Shown here: positions 63,686 to 64,000 of the stretch, one piece after another
Layout of the letters: the number at the start of each line of letters is the position of its first letter
How positions within the stretch are numbered: position 1 is the first letter of the stretch
Assembly (NCBI RefSeq): GCF_963678635.1
Contig: NC_087063.1
Coordinates: 11,570,368 to 11,634,367 of the forward strand
DNA length: 64,000 nt
Reading direction: 5' to 3'
Source: Symsagittifera roscoffensis
Lineage: Eukaryota; Xenacoelomorpha; Acoela; Convolutidae
Notes under the pieces: model-generated
Told to the model about the DNA's origin: nothing
Database searches by the model: none
Seen by the model: only the letters and a program-made list of their open reading frames with translations
Program-made: the position numbers and the translations under genes

Positions 63686-64000
63686 TGGCGCCGCCAGCAT
63701 TTTCGGAAAACCCGCTTAGTATTCCGCCTTTCTTGCAAAAAGCTTCAGCGGAACCACCTACTGAATGGGAATTTTAGAATCAGCAATTATTCCTGGGGAT
63801 TATTGCAAAAGACGGAATCAAATTACAAAACCTACTCGGACCACCACCACCAATTCGCAAACCACAAGAGACGGGGTAGGAACTACCAATAAATGGTGAA
63901 ACAAACGTGCAAATCAGAGATCATGAACTATGTAACCAAGAAAAGCTAGTCCAATGGGAGAATCAATGTCAACTTCTAGACAACATTGGACCCACCGTGG
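63685..64000 (+). pseudogene. gag: Start of gag, second gypsy-type element, two stops
   Basis: The ATG spans the LTR/primer-site junction (ACATGGCGCC). The frame reads MAPPAFSENPLSIPPFLQ..., a start typical of short-LTR gypsy-type Gag proteins, and continues in one frame to the window edge. It is broken by TAG stops after EWEF (about 63775) and near 63876. No zinc knuckle is reached within the window. Confidence 0.65.

Overview
The window looks like nuclear DNA of an invertebrate animal. Host genes have GT-AG introns and AATAAA poly(A) signals, intergenic DNA is AT-rich, and there is a Jockey-like LINE, Ty3/gypsy-type LTR elements and many small inverted-repeat (MITE) elements. I cannot name the species. 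Three host genes are visible: an NBR1/p62-type autophagy receptor (13998-16806, +), a J1-crystallin/ADP-ribosylglycohydrolase-family gene (25105-28757, +) and a trypsin-like serine protease (exons from about 36.3 kb down to 30.4 kb, -). Most of the remaining sequence is transposable elements and their debris.

Layout. 1-6428 (-) is the 5' part of an LTR retrotransposon: LTR, long leader, an array of about 15-bp repeats, and a disrupted gag with two CCHC zinc knuckles that runs off the left edge. 6.6-9.2 kb holds an inverted-repeat element and a decayed tandem array. 9.2-14 kb is AT-rich intergenic DNA with one near-perfect palindromic MITE. 14-17 kb is the NBR1-like gene. 17-25 kb is repeat-rich and contains a dead LINE. 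25.1-28.8 kb is the J1-like gene. 30.4-36.8 kb is the protease gene, heavily seeded with GGCTCTTTT-ended MITEs that have 8-bp target duplications. 37350-52206 is a young 14.9-kb LTR element. 52.2-58 kb is MITE-dense and includes an inverted duplicate of the 35.0-36.8 kb segment and a 200-bp assembly gap. 58-60.3 kb is AT-rich and full of TAATCGATTA-type palindromes. 60.6-64 kb holds a gag remnant, diverged repeats and the start of a second Ty3/gypsy-type element.

The main item is the 37350-52206 element. Its two 904-bp LTRs differ at about three positions by eye. Its LTR, leader and minisatellite are related to those of the gag-bearing element at 1-6428. In place of gag and pol it has three long intact ORFs (362, 1430 and about 1547 codons). 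ORF1 ends in a degenerate macro-domain-like fold. ORF2 has a canonical SGNH/GDSL hydrolase domain and a second, degenerate one. ORF3 is unrecognised and overlaps ORF2. I see no reverse transcriptase, RNase H, integrase or zinc-knuckle signature in it. It looks like a large non-autonomous LTR element that shares cis-acting sequences with a gag-pol relative and carries its own protein set.

Second item: inverted arms (35034-36767 and 54152-55765) flank that element. Each arm carries a copy of the protease exon for the catalytic His. The copy in line with the rest of the gene is broken; the inverted copy is intact.
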